From Chloroflexi bacterium UBA5189 (GTDB lineage: Bacteria > Chloroflexota > Limnocylindria > Limnocylindrales > CSP1-4): a stretch of 32,438 bases of DNA. The position numbers and the translations under genes are program-made. The notes below the pieces were generated by a model. It worked only from the letters and a program-made list of their open reading frames with translations, was not told the origin of the DNA and searched no databases. The DNA lies in the NCBI GenBank assembly GCA_002413045.1, contig DHWF01000001.1:1-32438 (forward strand). The letters run 5' to 3'. This document shows positions 1-8,481 of the stretch, piece by piece. How positions within the stretch are numbered: the first letter of the stretch is position 1; every line of letters starts with the position of its first letter.

Positions 1-603
1 CATCTTCCGGATGTTCTCGGCCTGCTGCTGCTCGTGACTCAGCGTCGAGAACTTGGACAGCTTGGTGACGCCGTCGACGAGCTGGGCGACCTCCGCGCCA
101 AAGCGCTCCTCCACATCGGACAGCGCGTACTCGGTGTCCTCCGGGACGTCGTGGAGGAGCTCGGCCTGGATCGCGACGGGGTCCATGCCGAGGTCGGCGA
201 GGATCTGTGCGGCGGCGATCGGATGGGTGACGAACGGCTCGCCCGATGCCCGGCGCGTGTCGCCGTGCGCCTCGATCGCGAACTCGATCGCCGATCGGAT
301 CGGGGCGACGTTGGCGTCCGGGTCGTGGCGCAGGATCGACGCCACAACGGCTTCGCCGAGCGCCTGCGGGGAATCCTTGCGGGGTCGCGGCGATCTCGTG
401 GCGGTCTTCGCGACGGGCTTGGGCGAGGGCTTCGCTTGCGTGGCGGCCCCGTTCACCTTGACGCCATTCGGCTTCGTCCGGGCTCGCTTCGGCACCGAGC
501 CGTCGGCGCCGTTGGAGGCAGCGCGTCGCGTCGTCTTCCGCGCAGCGTGCGCGGCCGGAGTCGACTGTGCGGGCTCATCGGCCCGCGTGCGCGGGGCCAC
601 CAT
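1..603 (-). CDS. relA: Bifunctional (p)ppGpp synthetase/hydrolase RelA/SpoT, N-terminal part (runs off the window)
   Basis: The first 201 residues of a Rel/SpoT protein, read from the ATG at 603 with no stop before the edge. Residues 1-80 are a low-complexity Ala/Pro/Lys/Arg-rich extension. The (p)ppGpp hydrolase HD domain follows: AHGDTRRASGEPFVTHP (His113, His127), then LLHDVPEDT (His151-Asp152, Glu155-Asp156) and VDGVTKLSKF. These are the manganese-binding HD signatures of the family, which makes and degrades the stringent-response alarmone in the cytoplasm. The synthetase, TGS and ACT domains would lie left of the window and cannot be judged. It starts 33 bases after the cyclase-fusion stop, so it is probably last or near last in the long minus-strand operon. 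Rel is a firm call; relA rather than spoT or rel is only naming. Confidence 0.93.
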   Translation of the reverse strand, partial: MVAPRTRADEPAQSTPAAHAARKTTRRAASNGADGSVPKRARTKPNGVKVNGAATQAKPSPKPVAKTATRSPRPRKDSPQALGEAVVASILRHDPDANVAPIRSAIEFAIEAHGDTRRASGEPFVTHPIAAAQILADLGMDPVAIQAELLHDVPEDTEYALSDVEERFGAEVAQLVDGVTKLSKFSTLSHEQQQAENIRKM

Positions 604-636
604 CGTCACGAAAGTCTAGCAGCGGGCCTCGGCGGG

Positions 637-1968
637 CTAGATGATCGCCGCGAAGACCCGCCATTCGCCGGGCACGCCCCGGAGCTCCTTGACGCCGCGA
701 TCCTCGAAGGCGAGCCCAGAGCCCGTCACAAGGTCCTTGACCGTCGTGGAGACGAGGATCTCGCCCGCACCGGCCAGCGCAGAGATCCGGGCCGCGACGT
801 GGACCGCGACCCCCGCGATGTCGTTCGGGAGCAGCTCGATCTCGCCGGTGTGGAGGCCGGCCCGCAGCTGGAGCCCGAGCTCGGCCTCGTCGTCGCGGAT
901 GGCGGCGGCACAGCGCACGGCGCGGGCGGGGCCGTCGAAGGTGGCGAGGAGCCCGTCGCCGACGGTCTTGATCTCGCGGCCGCCGAATCGCTCGAGCTGG
1001 CGTCGCGCGACGAGGTTGTGCTCCGCGAGGAGGCTGCGCCAGCCCCGGTCGCCAAGCTCGGCCGCCTTCGCGGTCGAGCCGACGATGTCGGTGAAGAGCA
1101 CCGTCGCGAGCACCCGGTTCGGTTCGAGGGCCGGCCGGCTGCCGGTGACGAAATCCTCGATCTCGCCGAGGATCTCGTCCTGGTTGCCCGCCCAGATCAG
1201 GCTGTCGGCGCCCCGGAGCTCCACGTACTTCGCGCCGGCGATGTGCTCCGCGAAATAGCGCCCGAACGGCGGGCTGAACCGAGCCGCGCCCGCGCGCTGG
1301 ATCACGAGCGTCGGGACCCGGATTGCCGGGAGCACGCTCCTGACGTCGCTCTCGTACATCATCCGGACCACGGCCTTCATCATCCCGGGGCTCGCCGCCT
1401 GGCGCTCATAGCGCGCCCAGGCGCGACGTACGTGCTCTTCGCTGCCGAGGCTCGGGGCGAACAGGTCGAACATCATCCCGTGCCCGGCACCTGCCTCGAC
1501 CTCGTCGGCGGCGGCCTCGACCCCCTGGGGAGGACCGCCGAACGGATAGTCGTCCGCCGCGAGGTAGCGAGCGAAGCAGTCGACGAGCACAAGGCTCGTG
1601 ACCCGCTCCGGGTGGGCCGCCGCGAAGGTCGTGGCGAGCATGCCGCCGCCGAGATTGGCGACGAGAACGGCCTTCTCGGACCCCGCGGCATCCAGCACCG
1701 CTGAGGCGTCGTCCATCCATTCCTCGAGCGTCGGCAGGCTCGCCATGGGCACGGGATCGGACATCCCGGCGCCGCGCTTGTCGAACATGATCAGCCGGCT
1801 GAAGGAGGCGAGGCGCTCGCGGAACGCGGCGAGCGGGAGCACGTCCCACTGCGCCTCCATGTGGCTGAACCACTGGTCGAGCATGAGCACGTCGGGCGGC
1901 CCGTCGCCGAGCACCTGGTACGCGAGGTGCAGATCGCCCAGCCGCGCGTAGTTCGTCTCCGGCGTCAC
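637..1968 (-). CDS. Alpha/beta-hydrolase-fold domain fused to class III adenylate/guanylate cyclase
   Basis: 443 residues, GTG start 9 bases after the murE stop. Residues 1-275 have an alpha/beta-hydrolase fold (LIMFDKRGAGMSDP at 59-72). Residues 285-443 are a class III nucleotide cyclase. The cyclase looks active: metal aspartates in FTDIVGST (Asp294) and KTVGDG (Asp338), Lys334 as substrate-specifying residue, Arg394 in VHVAARI. The architecture is that of mycobacterial Rv1900c-like cyclases. In the hydrolase half the nucleophile elbow reads ANLGGG instead of G-x-S-x-G-G (Leu106 for Ser), the acid position reads RAGA (Ala228 for Asp) and the His motif reads GADSL (Ser256 for His). The hydrolase is therefore probably a non-catalytic sensor or regulatory domain, which is inference. 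cAMP as product is likely from the Lys, not proven. Confidence 0.92.
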   Translation of the reverse strand: MTPETNYARLGDLHLAYQVLGDGPPDVLMLDQWFSHMEAQWDVLPLAAFRERLASFSRLIMFDKRGAGMSDPVPMASLPTLEEWMDDASAVLDAAGSEKAVLVANLGGGMLATTFAAAHPERVTSLVLVDCFARYLAADDYPFGGPPQGVEAAADEVEAGAGHGMMFDLFAPSLGSEEHVRRAWARYERQAASPGMMKAVVRMMYESDVRSVLPAIRVPTLVIQRAGAARFSPPFGRYFAEHIAGAKYVELRGADSLIWAGNQDEILGEIEDFVTGSRPALEPNRVLATVLFTDIVGSTAKAAELGDRGWRSLLAEHNLVARRQLERFGGREIKTVGDGLLATFDGPARAVRCAAAIRDDEAELGLQLRAGLHTGEIELLPNDIAGVAVHVAARISALAGAGEILVSTTVKDLVTGSGLAFEDRGVKELRGVPGEWRVFAAII

Positions 1969-1977
1969 GCCGCCAGA

Positions 1978-3552
1978 CTAGCGCGCCTTCGGGTGCGCTC
2001 CGGACTTCCCCGCAAGGAGCTCCTCGGCCGTCGCGCGATCCGACCAGGGCTCGGGGCCGCTGGGGCCCACGTTCCAGGTTTCGTGGCCCTTGCCGGCGAT
2101 GAGGACGATGTCGCCGGGTCTGGCGCGCCGGAAGGCCTCGGCGATGGCCGCGCGCCGGTCGCCGATGACGAGGAGGTCGTCGCCCCAGCGCTTGCCCGCA
2201 CCTTCGGCGCCGGCGGCGATTGCCTGGAAGATCGCGGCCGGGTCCTCGTTGCGAGAGTCGTCCTCGGTGACGATCAGGAGCCGGCTGCGCTTCGCCGCGG
2301 CCTCGCCCATCAGCGGGCGCTTGCCGGTGTCGCGCTCGCCAGATGCGCCGACGACGGTGATCACCCCGTGGCCGCGCTTCGTCATCGCCTGGAGCTCGCG
2401 CAGGACCGCGTCGAGCGACGCGGACGTATGGGCGTAGTCGATGACGACCATGAACGGCTGGCCGAGATCGACTCGCTCCATGCGGCCGGGGACGCCCGTG
2501 ACGGCTTCGAGTGCCACCGAGACCGCATCGAGGTCGAGGCCCCAGCCGTGCGCCAGCCCGAGCACGGCCATCGCGTTGTAGGCGTTGAACCGACCGGGCA
2601 GCCGCAGATTGAGCTTCCGGGCCTTGCCGGCAACCTGGACCTTCACGTGGGTGCCGGAGGACTCGACCGACAGGCCCATCAGCCGAACGTCTGCCTCGGG
2701 GCGCTCGCCGTACGTCACCGGGAGCGCCTTCGCGCCGCGCGTCGCATCGATGAACGCGTTCGCGTGCGGATCGTCCGCGTTGACGACACCGACACCAGGC
2801 CTGCCGCCCTTGGCGTGCTGCGGCAGCCGCTCGAACAGGCTGACCTTGGCCCAGCGGTACGCGTCGAACGTGCCGTGGAAGTCGAGGTGCTCGTGGGACA
2901 GGTTCGTGAAGATCGCGCCGTCGTAATCGACGCTGGCGACACGGTCCGCCGCCAGGCCGTGCGAGCTCGTCTCGATGACGACCGACTGCTCACCCGCGTC
3001 GACCATCTCGCGCAGGATCCGCTGGAGCGCCAGCGCGCCAGGCGTCGTGTTCGGCTCGTCGTTCGGGACGAACTGGCCGCCCACCCGAATGCCGATCGTG
3101 CCGATCAGGCCCGTGGCGAATTCGGCTCCCGCGAGGCCCGCCGCGGCGAGGAACGACGTGGTGGTCTTGCCGTTCGTGCCGGTCACGCCGACGGTCAACA
3201 GGTGGCGGCTCGGGTCGCCGTACCACCAGGCCGCCGCGGAGGCGAGACTCGCCGCTCCCCGATCGACGATGAGCTGCGGAACCGGCAGCTCCCCAACCGG
3301 GCGCTCGACCGCGACCGCCGCCGCTCCCAGCTCGATCGCCTGCCCGACGAAGTCACGGCCGTCGACGCGCAGGCCCTTGACCGCCACGAACAGGTCCCCG
3401 CGTTCGACCGCGCGCGAGTCGTCGCGGACGCCGGTGATCCCGATGCCGACGGCCGCCGGCGCGGCACCGACGAGGCGGCCTTCCGCGCGCCAGCGGTCGA
3501 GCAGCTCGGCGAGTGGCCGCGGGCCAGCAATGGCGGACATCGACTCAGCCAT
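1978..3552 (-). CDS. murE: UDP-N-acetylmuramoyl-tripeptide synthetase MurE
   Basis: Cytoplasmic Mur ligase that adds the third amino acid to UDP-MurNAc-L-Ala-D-Glu. From the ATG at 3552 it is 524 residues, normal for MurE. It shows the ATP loop GVTGTNGKTTT (Lys129), TNLSHEHLDFHGT, the carbamoylated-lysine segment RWAKVSLF (Lys236), and DYAHTSASLDAVL. The motif that selects the third residue, DNPR in meso-diaminopimelate enzymes, reads DDSR at 431-434, followed by NEDP. Arg is kept but Asn-Pro is not, so the substrate (DAP, Lys or ornithine) cannot be read off with confidence. The ATG at 3552 overlaps the upstream femX stop by 8 bases; an ATG at 3540 in the same frame is an alternative. A 78-base longer reading is open but would lie inside femX. 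Confidence 0.95.
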   Translation of the reverse strand: MAESMSAIAGPRPLAELLDRWRAEGRLVGAAPAAVGIGITGVRDDSRAVERGDLFVAVKGLRVDGRDFVGQAIELGAAAVAVERPVGELPVPQLIVDRGAASLASAAAWWYGDPSRHLLTVGVTGTNGKTTTSFLAAAGLAGAEFATGLIGTIGIRVGGQFVPNDEPNTTPGALALQRILREMVDAGEQSVVIETSSHGLAADRVASVDYDGAIFTNLSHEHLDFHGTFDAYRWAKVSLFERLPQHAKGGRPGVGVVNADDPHANAFIDATRGAKALPVTYGERPEADVRLMGLSVESSGTHVKVQVAGKARKLNLRLPGRFNAYNAMAVLGLAHGWGLDLDAVSVALEAVTGVPGRMERVDLGQPFMVVIDYAHTSASLDAVLRELQAMTKRGHGVITVVGASGERDTGKRPLMGEAAAKRSRLLIVTEDDSRNEDPAAIFQAIAAGAEGAGKRWGDDLLVIGDRRAAIAEAFRRARPGDIVLIAGKGHETWNVGPSGPEPWSDRATAEELLAGKSGAHPKAR

Positions 3553-4693
3553 CGGACCCCGGCGCTGCAGGCAACGCGAGCTTCTCGCCGCGAATCGCTC
3601 GCCGCAGCGCCCGGTACACGTGGCGCCCACGCTCCCCGGCTCGGAATACCGCGGCTCCGACCGGCGACAGCGCGAGGTCCCACGCGCCGACGTAGGTGAC
3701 CTCGCGGCCGCCGAAGCCCTCCTTGAAGTAGTCGATGCCGGTGCCGATGAGGCCCCACATGTCGTACGACGTCGCGCCCTGCTCGCGCGAGGTCCGGATC
3801 GCCTCCCACTTGAGCAGGTAGTTGGCGCGCGAGTCCGCGCCGGCGTCGGTCATCCCGCCGTACGGCTCGACGACGCGCGACCCGCAGCGGACGAGGAGCA
3901 GCACCGCCTGCGTCTCGCCGGTCGCGTCGTCCGCGAACAGGAGCCGGCTCTCGCCCGTCGGCGCGAACCCCTCCCAGACCTCGCGGAACGTCCGCGCCGA
4001 TCGAAGCGGCAGTGCCGTCCGCTTTGCGACGTCGCGCATGACCCGGTGGAAGGTGTCGAACGCGCCGGTCTCGACGGTCGGGTCGACGTCGCGGACGACG
4101 ATCCCGTTCGCGCGCGCCTTGTTGACGTACTGGCGCCACTTCGTCCGGAGGCCGGACCAGAGGGCCGCCTCATCGACCGTCAGGTCCACGATCCGCGTCC
4201 GATGCGGCTGCATGTCCGGCGCCCGGCGCCAGCCGCTGCCGCGAAGCAACTCCTCGATCGTCATCTGGCCGAAGACGTTGCCTGCCTCCATCTCAGGGTC
4301 GATGCGGACGAGGGCGGTGCCGGCGAGGGGTCCGCCCTGGACGCCAGCGAGTCGCAGCAGGCCGCTGAACTCGCCGATCGTGTGGTCGTTCCAGTCGGCC
4401 GGGACGGGGCCCCGGGGCGCGTATGCGAAGCGCCAGGGCGTGCCGGGGATCGGGCGGGTGAGCAGCTGGGCGCCCATCGCCTGATTCTCGCCGAACTTGC
4501 CAGCATCGAACCCGAGGATAACCGACCGCCAGCCGGTCGACCCCTTGACGCGCGCCCAGGGAGCGGTCTGCAGGTAGGTCGCCCGGGCATTCGAGCGGAC
4601 GAAGGCGTCCCATTCGTCGGACGTCCAGCCGGACGCCGGCCACGCGACCGGCCCGCTGCCGGCCCGGTCGTACGAGGGCTTGATCGAATTCAT
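3545..4693 (-). CDS. FemABX-family peptidoglycan bridge aminoacyltransferase (first copy)
   Basis: 382 residues with the double GNAT-like fold of Fem ligases, which transfer amino acids from aminoacyl-tRNA to the lipid II stem peptide at the inner face of the membrane. Recognisable parts are the N-terminal TYLQTAPWARVKGSTGW, LRTKWRQYVNKARANGI in the tRNA-arm region, and the C-terminal signature DYFKEGFGGREVTYVGAWDL. The ATG start at 4693 shares ATGA with the stop of the next Fem gene upstream; the frame stays open farther 5' but only as antisense of that gene. It overlaps murE by 8 bases. Its position between murJ and murE supports a cell-wall role. Which amino acid it adds cannot be seen. 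Lipid-linked or exopolysaccharide FemAB-like enzymes are a less likely alternative. Confidence 0.88.
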   Translation of the reverse strand: MNSIKPSYDRAGSGPVAWPASGWTSDEWDAFVRSNARATYLQTAPWARVKGSTGWRSVILGFDAGKFGENQAMGAQLLTRPIPGTPWRFAYAPRGPVPADWNDHTIGEFSGLLRLAGVQGGPLAGTALVRIDPEMEAGNVFGQMTIEELLRGSGWRRAPDMQPHRTRIVDLTVDEAALWSGLRTKWRQYVNKARANGIVVRDVDPTVETGAFDTFHRVMRDVAKRTALPLRSARTFREVWEGFAPTGESRLLFADDATGETQAVLLLVRCGSRVVEPYGGMTDAGADSRANYLLKWEAIRTSREQGATSYDMWGLIGTGIDYFKEGFGGREVTYVGAWDLALSPVGAAVFRAGERGRHVYRALRRAIRGEKLALPAAPGSDG

Positions 4694-5793
4694 CGGCGAA
4701 CCACGCGTGCCGCAACCCGGCCGAGCAGATACCGCGTCGGTCGGATGACCCGCTCGTGCGCGCCTGGCAGGTCGACCCACTCCGCGCCGAACGAGCGCTT
4801 GTGCTGGTACAGCCCGTACATCGGCTCGCCGGGCGTCGGCTCGTGGCGCGCCCCCGCGACATCGACCCCACCGAGATCCATCTCCAACGCATCCTCGCGG
4901 ATCGCGAGCTGGATCGCCCGCCAGCGCAGGAGGTGGAACGCGCCCGGGTGCTTCTGGCGAGCGTCCGGACGATCGCCGGACAGCGCCGTCGAGAGCCGGC
5001 CGCCGTGCCGGTAGAGCATCAGCCCCACAACGGGTGCGGCCTCGCCGCCGTCATCGACGGCCAGCAACAGGACGAGGTGTCCCGCCGCGTAGGCACGCGT
5101 GGTCCAGTCAAGGAACGACGCCCGCGAGCCCAGCACGAAATGCCGGCGATCGGCGGTCTGCAACGCCAGATCGTGGAAGCGCCCGATGGCAACCTCGAAC
5201 GACTCCGATGGCGCCTCGACGTCCTCGTAGCCGGCAGACGGCAACGTGCCATCGGTTGCCGCCTGGTCATGCCGGACGACGGCGAGCCCGTCGCGTTCCG
5301 CCTGCCGGATCCGCTGGCGGGTCGACTTCCCGACGTTCTCGAGTGCCGCCTCCTCGGTCACCTCGCGCCCGAGCCGCACCGACAGCCGGTTGCGCGACGG
5401 CTGGATCTCCTCGATCGGGCGGTACCCGAGCGCAGCGATCCGATCGGCGTAGCCAAGCGCCGGCACCTCGGCATCGGAGGCGATGACGTCGACCCCGTTG
5501 GCGGCCAGCCACTGCGTGGCGCCATCCAGCCGTGCAACGGCGTCCGCGATGCCGCCCGTCGGGGCCGGCCCGCGCGGGATGTACGCGCTCGCGCCGCCGA
5601 CGATCGGCCACCGCCGGGTCAGCGCCAGGACGGCGGACCCGTCGTCGCCGACGAGGAAGCGCGGACGCCAGCCCCGCGTCGCGCGATGCTCGGCCCACGC
5701 ACGCGACTGCAGGACGTGGCCGCCGGCAGGCCGGACGGTCAGGTCGTCCCAGGTCGCAAGCTCGTCCGGCCTTGCTTCGCGGTACGTCGTCAC
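4690..5793 (-). CDS. FemABX-family peptidoglycan bridge aminoacyltransferase (second copy)
   Basis: 367 residues from a GTG at 5793 whose GTGA overlaps the murJ stop. It is clearly related to its downstream neighbour but diverged: GGHVLQSRAWAEHRATRGW near the N-terminus, YIPRGPAPTGG, ENVGKSTRQRIRQAERDGL in the middle and YGLYQHKRSFGAEWVDLPG at the end, all typical Fem landmarks. Two such ligases in a row usually mean that a branch of more than one residue is built stepwise, or that the copies differ in tRNA or acceptor choice; here that is inference. A spurious longer frame runs upstream through murJ antisense-phase sequence. The 4-base overlaps on both sides make translational coupling with murJ and the first Fem gene likely. 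Confidence 0.88.
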   Translation of the reverse strand: MTTYREARPDELATWDDLTVRPAGGHVLQSRAWAEHRATRGWRPRFLVGDDGSAVLALTRRWPIVGGASAYIPRGPAPTGGIADAVARLDGATQWLAANGVDVIASDAEVPALGYADRIAALGYRPIEEIQPSRNRLSVRLGREVTEEAALENVGKSTRQRIRQAERDGLAVVRHDQAATDGTLPSAGYEDVEAPSESFEVAIGRFHDLALQTADRRHFVLGSRASFLDWTTRAYAAGHLVLLLAVDDGGEAAPVVGLMLYRHGGRLSTALSGDRPDARQKHPGAFHLLRWRAIQLAIREDALEMDLGGVDVAGARHEPTPGEPMYGLYQHKRSFGAEWVDLPGAHERVIRPTRYLLGRVAARVVRR

Positions 5794-7439
5794 TTCGTGC
5801 CTCGACGCCGGGCGACGTCGACCAGGATCGCGAGCAGCGTGTTCAGCTCGCGGACCCGCAGCAGGGCGGCGATGGCCAGGTAGACGAGGCCGCCGGCGAC
5901 CGTCGCGGCGCCCGCGACCGTCGCGATCTGGAACTTTTCGGCCCACGCGTCGAGCGCCGGGCTCTGTTCGAAGAGCCCGTCCAGGCCGTGCCGGACGGCG
6001 TTGGCGACGACGGCTGCGGCGATCGCCGCAACGAGGCAGCGCACCACCACGGAGGCGATGCCGGCGACATCCAACGTCGGCTCCCGCCGCCACAGCCACA
6101 GCAGCAGGACCAGCGCCTCGCTCCACGCTGCCACCGCGATGGCGAGGCCGATGGCCGGTAGCCCCATGGTCCCGACGAGCACGATCGCCAGGATGCAATT
6201 CACCGCGACGGCCAGCACGGCCGCGACCGTCGGCGTGCGCGTGTCGTGGCGCGCGTAGAAGGCACGGGCCAGCACGGCGATCGCACTGTGCGCCGTCAGC
6301 CCGATGAGGAACAGCAGCAACGTGTCCGCCGTGAGCCGCTCTGCGGCCTCGCTGAACCGGCCGTAGCCGACGAGCAGCTCGACGACATCGAACCGAAGGA
6401 TCATCCCGAGCGTGGTGATCGGGAGCATCACGAACGCAAGGATCCGCAGCGACCGGCCGAGGATCTCGAGGTAGTGGCTCGTCCTCCCGATCGCCAGCTC
6501 GCGAGCCATCGAAGGGAAGATCACGATGCCGAGCGGCGTCCCGATCACGCCGAGCGGGATCTGCATCAGGGTGAACGCGATCGTATAGGCGGAGACCGCC
6601 CCGGCGCCGAGGCCGGAGGCGAGGGCCGTCATGACGACGAACGTGATCTGGGTGACCCCGAGCCCGATGATGCGCGGGCCCATCAGGATGAGCGCCCTGC
6701 GCGCCTGCGGGTCGCCGAGATCGATTCTCGGCACGTAGCGGAACCCGATCCGAGCGAGCGCGGGGACCTGGACCAGCAGGTGCCCGAGCGCGCCGGCGAC
6801 GACCCCGATCGCGAGACTCGCGATCCCGAGGCTCGGCGCAAGCAGCACCGCCGCGCCGATGATCGCGAGGTCGTAGACGACCGGGGCAAGCGCCGAGGCG
6901 CCGAACCGGTGCGTGCCGTTGAGCGCGGCCGTCGCCACCGAGCTCACGCCCAGGAACATCGGCGACAGCAGCATCAGCCTCGTCAGGTCGATCGTCCGGT
7001 CGAGCTTGGCGCCGTGGAATCCCGGCGCGATGAACGCAACGAGCACCGGCGCGCCGATGAAGCCGACCACCGCGAACGCGAGCAACCCGACGACCATCAG
7101 GTTCGCGAGCGTCGATGCAACCCGCCATGCGCGCGCGTTCTCGCCGTTCGCGACGAGTCCGGCGATCATCGGCACGAGGGCGGAGGCGATCGCCCCGGCG
7201 GCGACCAGCTGGAAGATGAGGTCCGGGATGCGGAACGCGGCGAAGAACGCATCAAGATCGTCACCGGCGCCGAAGATCGACCCCATGACGAGCAGCTGCA
7301 CGTAGCCGAGCACGCGGGCGACGAGGTAGACGCCGGCAACCGTGAGGCCGGCGCGAGCCAGCGATCGCGCGGTGGTCGGCTCGGGGAGCGAGCTCGCAGC
7401 TTCGAGCTCCTCGACCGGGGCGGCCCCGAAGTCGGTCAC
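5790..7439 (-). CDS. murJ: Lipid II flippase MurJ
   Basis: 549-residue polytopic membrane protein of the MOP/MviN family, which moves lipid II across the cytoplasmic membrane. The family N-terminus is clear: TTARSLARAG, then VLGYVQLLVMGSIFGAG, DLDAFFAAFRIPD and AAGAIASALVPMIAG. About 14 hydrophobic segments follow, including LGVSSVATAALNGTHRFGAS and VLARAFYARHDTRTPTVAAV, the latter a typical MurJ loop. The GTG start at 7439 overlaps the xerC stop as GTGA, so the reading frame extending to 8150 is rejected. Residues 1-25 are an acidic cytoplasmic lead. It lies with two Fem ligases and murE and fits with them as a lipid II export and branching unit. Confidence 0.94.
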   Translation of the reverse strand: MTDFGAAPVEELEAASSLPEPTTARSLARAGLTVAGVYLVARVLGYVQLLVMGSIFGAGDDLDAFFAAFRIPDLIFQLVAAGAIASALVPMIAGLVANGENARAWRVASTLANLMVVGLLAFAVVGFIGAPVLVAFIAPGFHGAKLDRTIDLTRLMLLSPMFLGVSSVATAALNGTHRFGASALAPVVYDLAIIGAAVLLAPSLGIASLAIGVVAGALGHLLVQVPALARIGFRYVPRIDLGDPQARRALILMGPRIIGLGVTQITFVVMTALASGLGAGAVSAYTIAFTLMQIPLGVIGTPLGIVIFPSMARELAIGRTSHYLEILGRSLRILAFVMLPITTLGMILRFDVVELLVGYGRFSEAAERLTADTLLLFLIGLTAHSAIAVLARAFYARHDTRTPTVAAVLAVAVNCILAIVLVGTMGLPAIGLAIAVAAWSEALVLLLWLWRREPTLDVAGIASVVVRCLVAAIAAAVVANAVRHGLDGLFEQSPALDAWAEKFQIATVAGAATVAGGLVYLAIAALLRVRELNTLLAILVDVARRRGTK

Positions 7440-8449
7440 GCCTGGCCCTCGGCGGGATGCACGGCCGAGGCGCGTGCCCGCGGGTGGGCGTCGACGTAGG
7501 CGGCGCGGAGGCGAGCGGCCGACACGTGGGTGTAGACCTGCGTCGTGGCCAGGCTCTCGTGGCCGAGCAGCTCCTGGACGACGCGCAGGTCCGCCCCGCC
7601 GTCGAGCAGGTGCGTGGCGAACGAATGGCGGAGCGTATGCGGCGAGACGCCCTCGGGCAGGCCGGCGATCCGGCACAGGCGATCGATGCGATAGCGCAGC
7701 CCGCGGACTCCGATCGGGTTGCCCTCGTGGTTCAGGAAGATCGAGCCGGGTTCGGGGCCTGCCCCCGCGAATTGGCGGGCGCGTCGCGCCCACAGCTCCG
7801 GCCGCGCGACGTCGAGGTACGCCTCGAGCGCGGCGATCGCGGGCCGCCCCAGCAGCCCGATGCGCTCCTTGCGGCCCTTCCCGAGCACCCGGATCTCTCC
7901 GCGTCGAAGGTCCAGGCTGGCGAGCTCTCCGGCCGCCAGCTCGCTGATGCGCAGGCCCGCGGCGTAGGCGACCTCGACGAGGGCCCGGTCCCGAACGGCG
8001 ATCGCCATGGTCAGTGCCGGGTCGCGGCGGCGGCCGTCGTGCGCGCCTCGCTCGTCGTCGTCGATCGCCGCGAGGAGCCGCTCGATCTGGTCGACCTCCA
8101 GGACGCGGGGCAGGCGGCGCGGCAGGCGCGGCGTCGCGATGGCCCCCCACGGGTCACCGGCGGCCAGGCCGGCCCGCGCCGCAAACCGGTGGAACGAGCG
8201 AATCGCGGCGAGGCGCTGGCTGACGGACGAGCGCGCCCCCGATCCCACGAGCTTGGCCAGGTAGGCGCGAAGCTCCATGCGCGCCGGCGTCCTCCAGTCG
8301 GCGCCGCGCTCCTCGAGCCAGTCGAGATACGCGCCGACCGCCGTGGCGTAGGAGCGAAGCGTGTGCTCCGACGCGTCCTTCGCCCGAAGGCTGAGCAGGA
8401 AGCGATCGAGCGGAGTGGCGGTTGATGCGGTGCCGGCAGCGGTGCCCAC
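7436..8449 (-). CDS. xerC: Tyrosine recombinase XerC/XerD type
   Basis: 337-residue site-specific recombinase. An N-terminal SAM-like core-binding domain (residues 12-100, DRFLLSLRAKDASEHTLRSY) precedes a complete catalytic domain: Arg167 in AGLRISELA, Lys191 in LGKGRKER, His271-x-x-Arg274 in SPHTLRHSFATHLL, His297 in LLGHES and the nucleophile Tyr306 in TQVYTHVS. Housekeeping Xer proteins resolve chromosome dimers at dif. The topA-xerC neighbourhood and absence of phage genes support that rather than a phage integrase. Length is slightly above the usual ~300 because of an insert around 130-145 and a C-terminal tail of about 20 residues. It starts 32 bases after the topA stop and overlaps murJ by 4 bases. 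XerC versus XerD cannot be told apart here. Confidence 0.92.
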   Translation of the reverse strand: MGTAAGTASTATPLDRFLLSLRAKDASEHTLRSYATAVGAYLDWLEERGADWRTPARMELRAYLAKLVGSGARSSVSQRLAAIRSFHRFAARAGLAAGDPWGAIATPRLPRRLPRVLEVDQIERLLAAIDDDERGAHDGRRRDPALTMAIAVRDRALVEVAYAAGLRISELAAGELASLDLRRGEIRVLGKGRKERIGLLGRPAIAALEAYLDVARPELWARRARQFAGAGPEPGSIFLNHEGNPIGVRGLRYRIDRLCRIAGLPEGVSPHTLRHSFATHLLDGGADLRVVQELLGHESLATTQVYTHVSAARLRAAYVDAHPRARASAVHPAEGQA

Positions 8450-8481
8450 GTGCGGAGGCTACCCGGCCCGCCGCGTCAGGG

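Noticed and set aside
34..1704. Long plus-strand open frame of 556 codons
   Set aside because: It is antisense to relA/spoT and the cyclase fusion, which have clear family motifs; the product is Arg/Asp/Gly low-complexity as expected from high-GC shadows.
7436..8449. Tyrosine recombinase as a phage or island integrase
   Set aside because: It is embedded by a 4-base overlap in a housekeeping operon next to topA, with no att-like repeats or phage genes.
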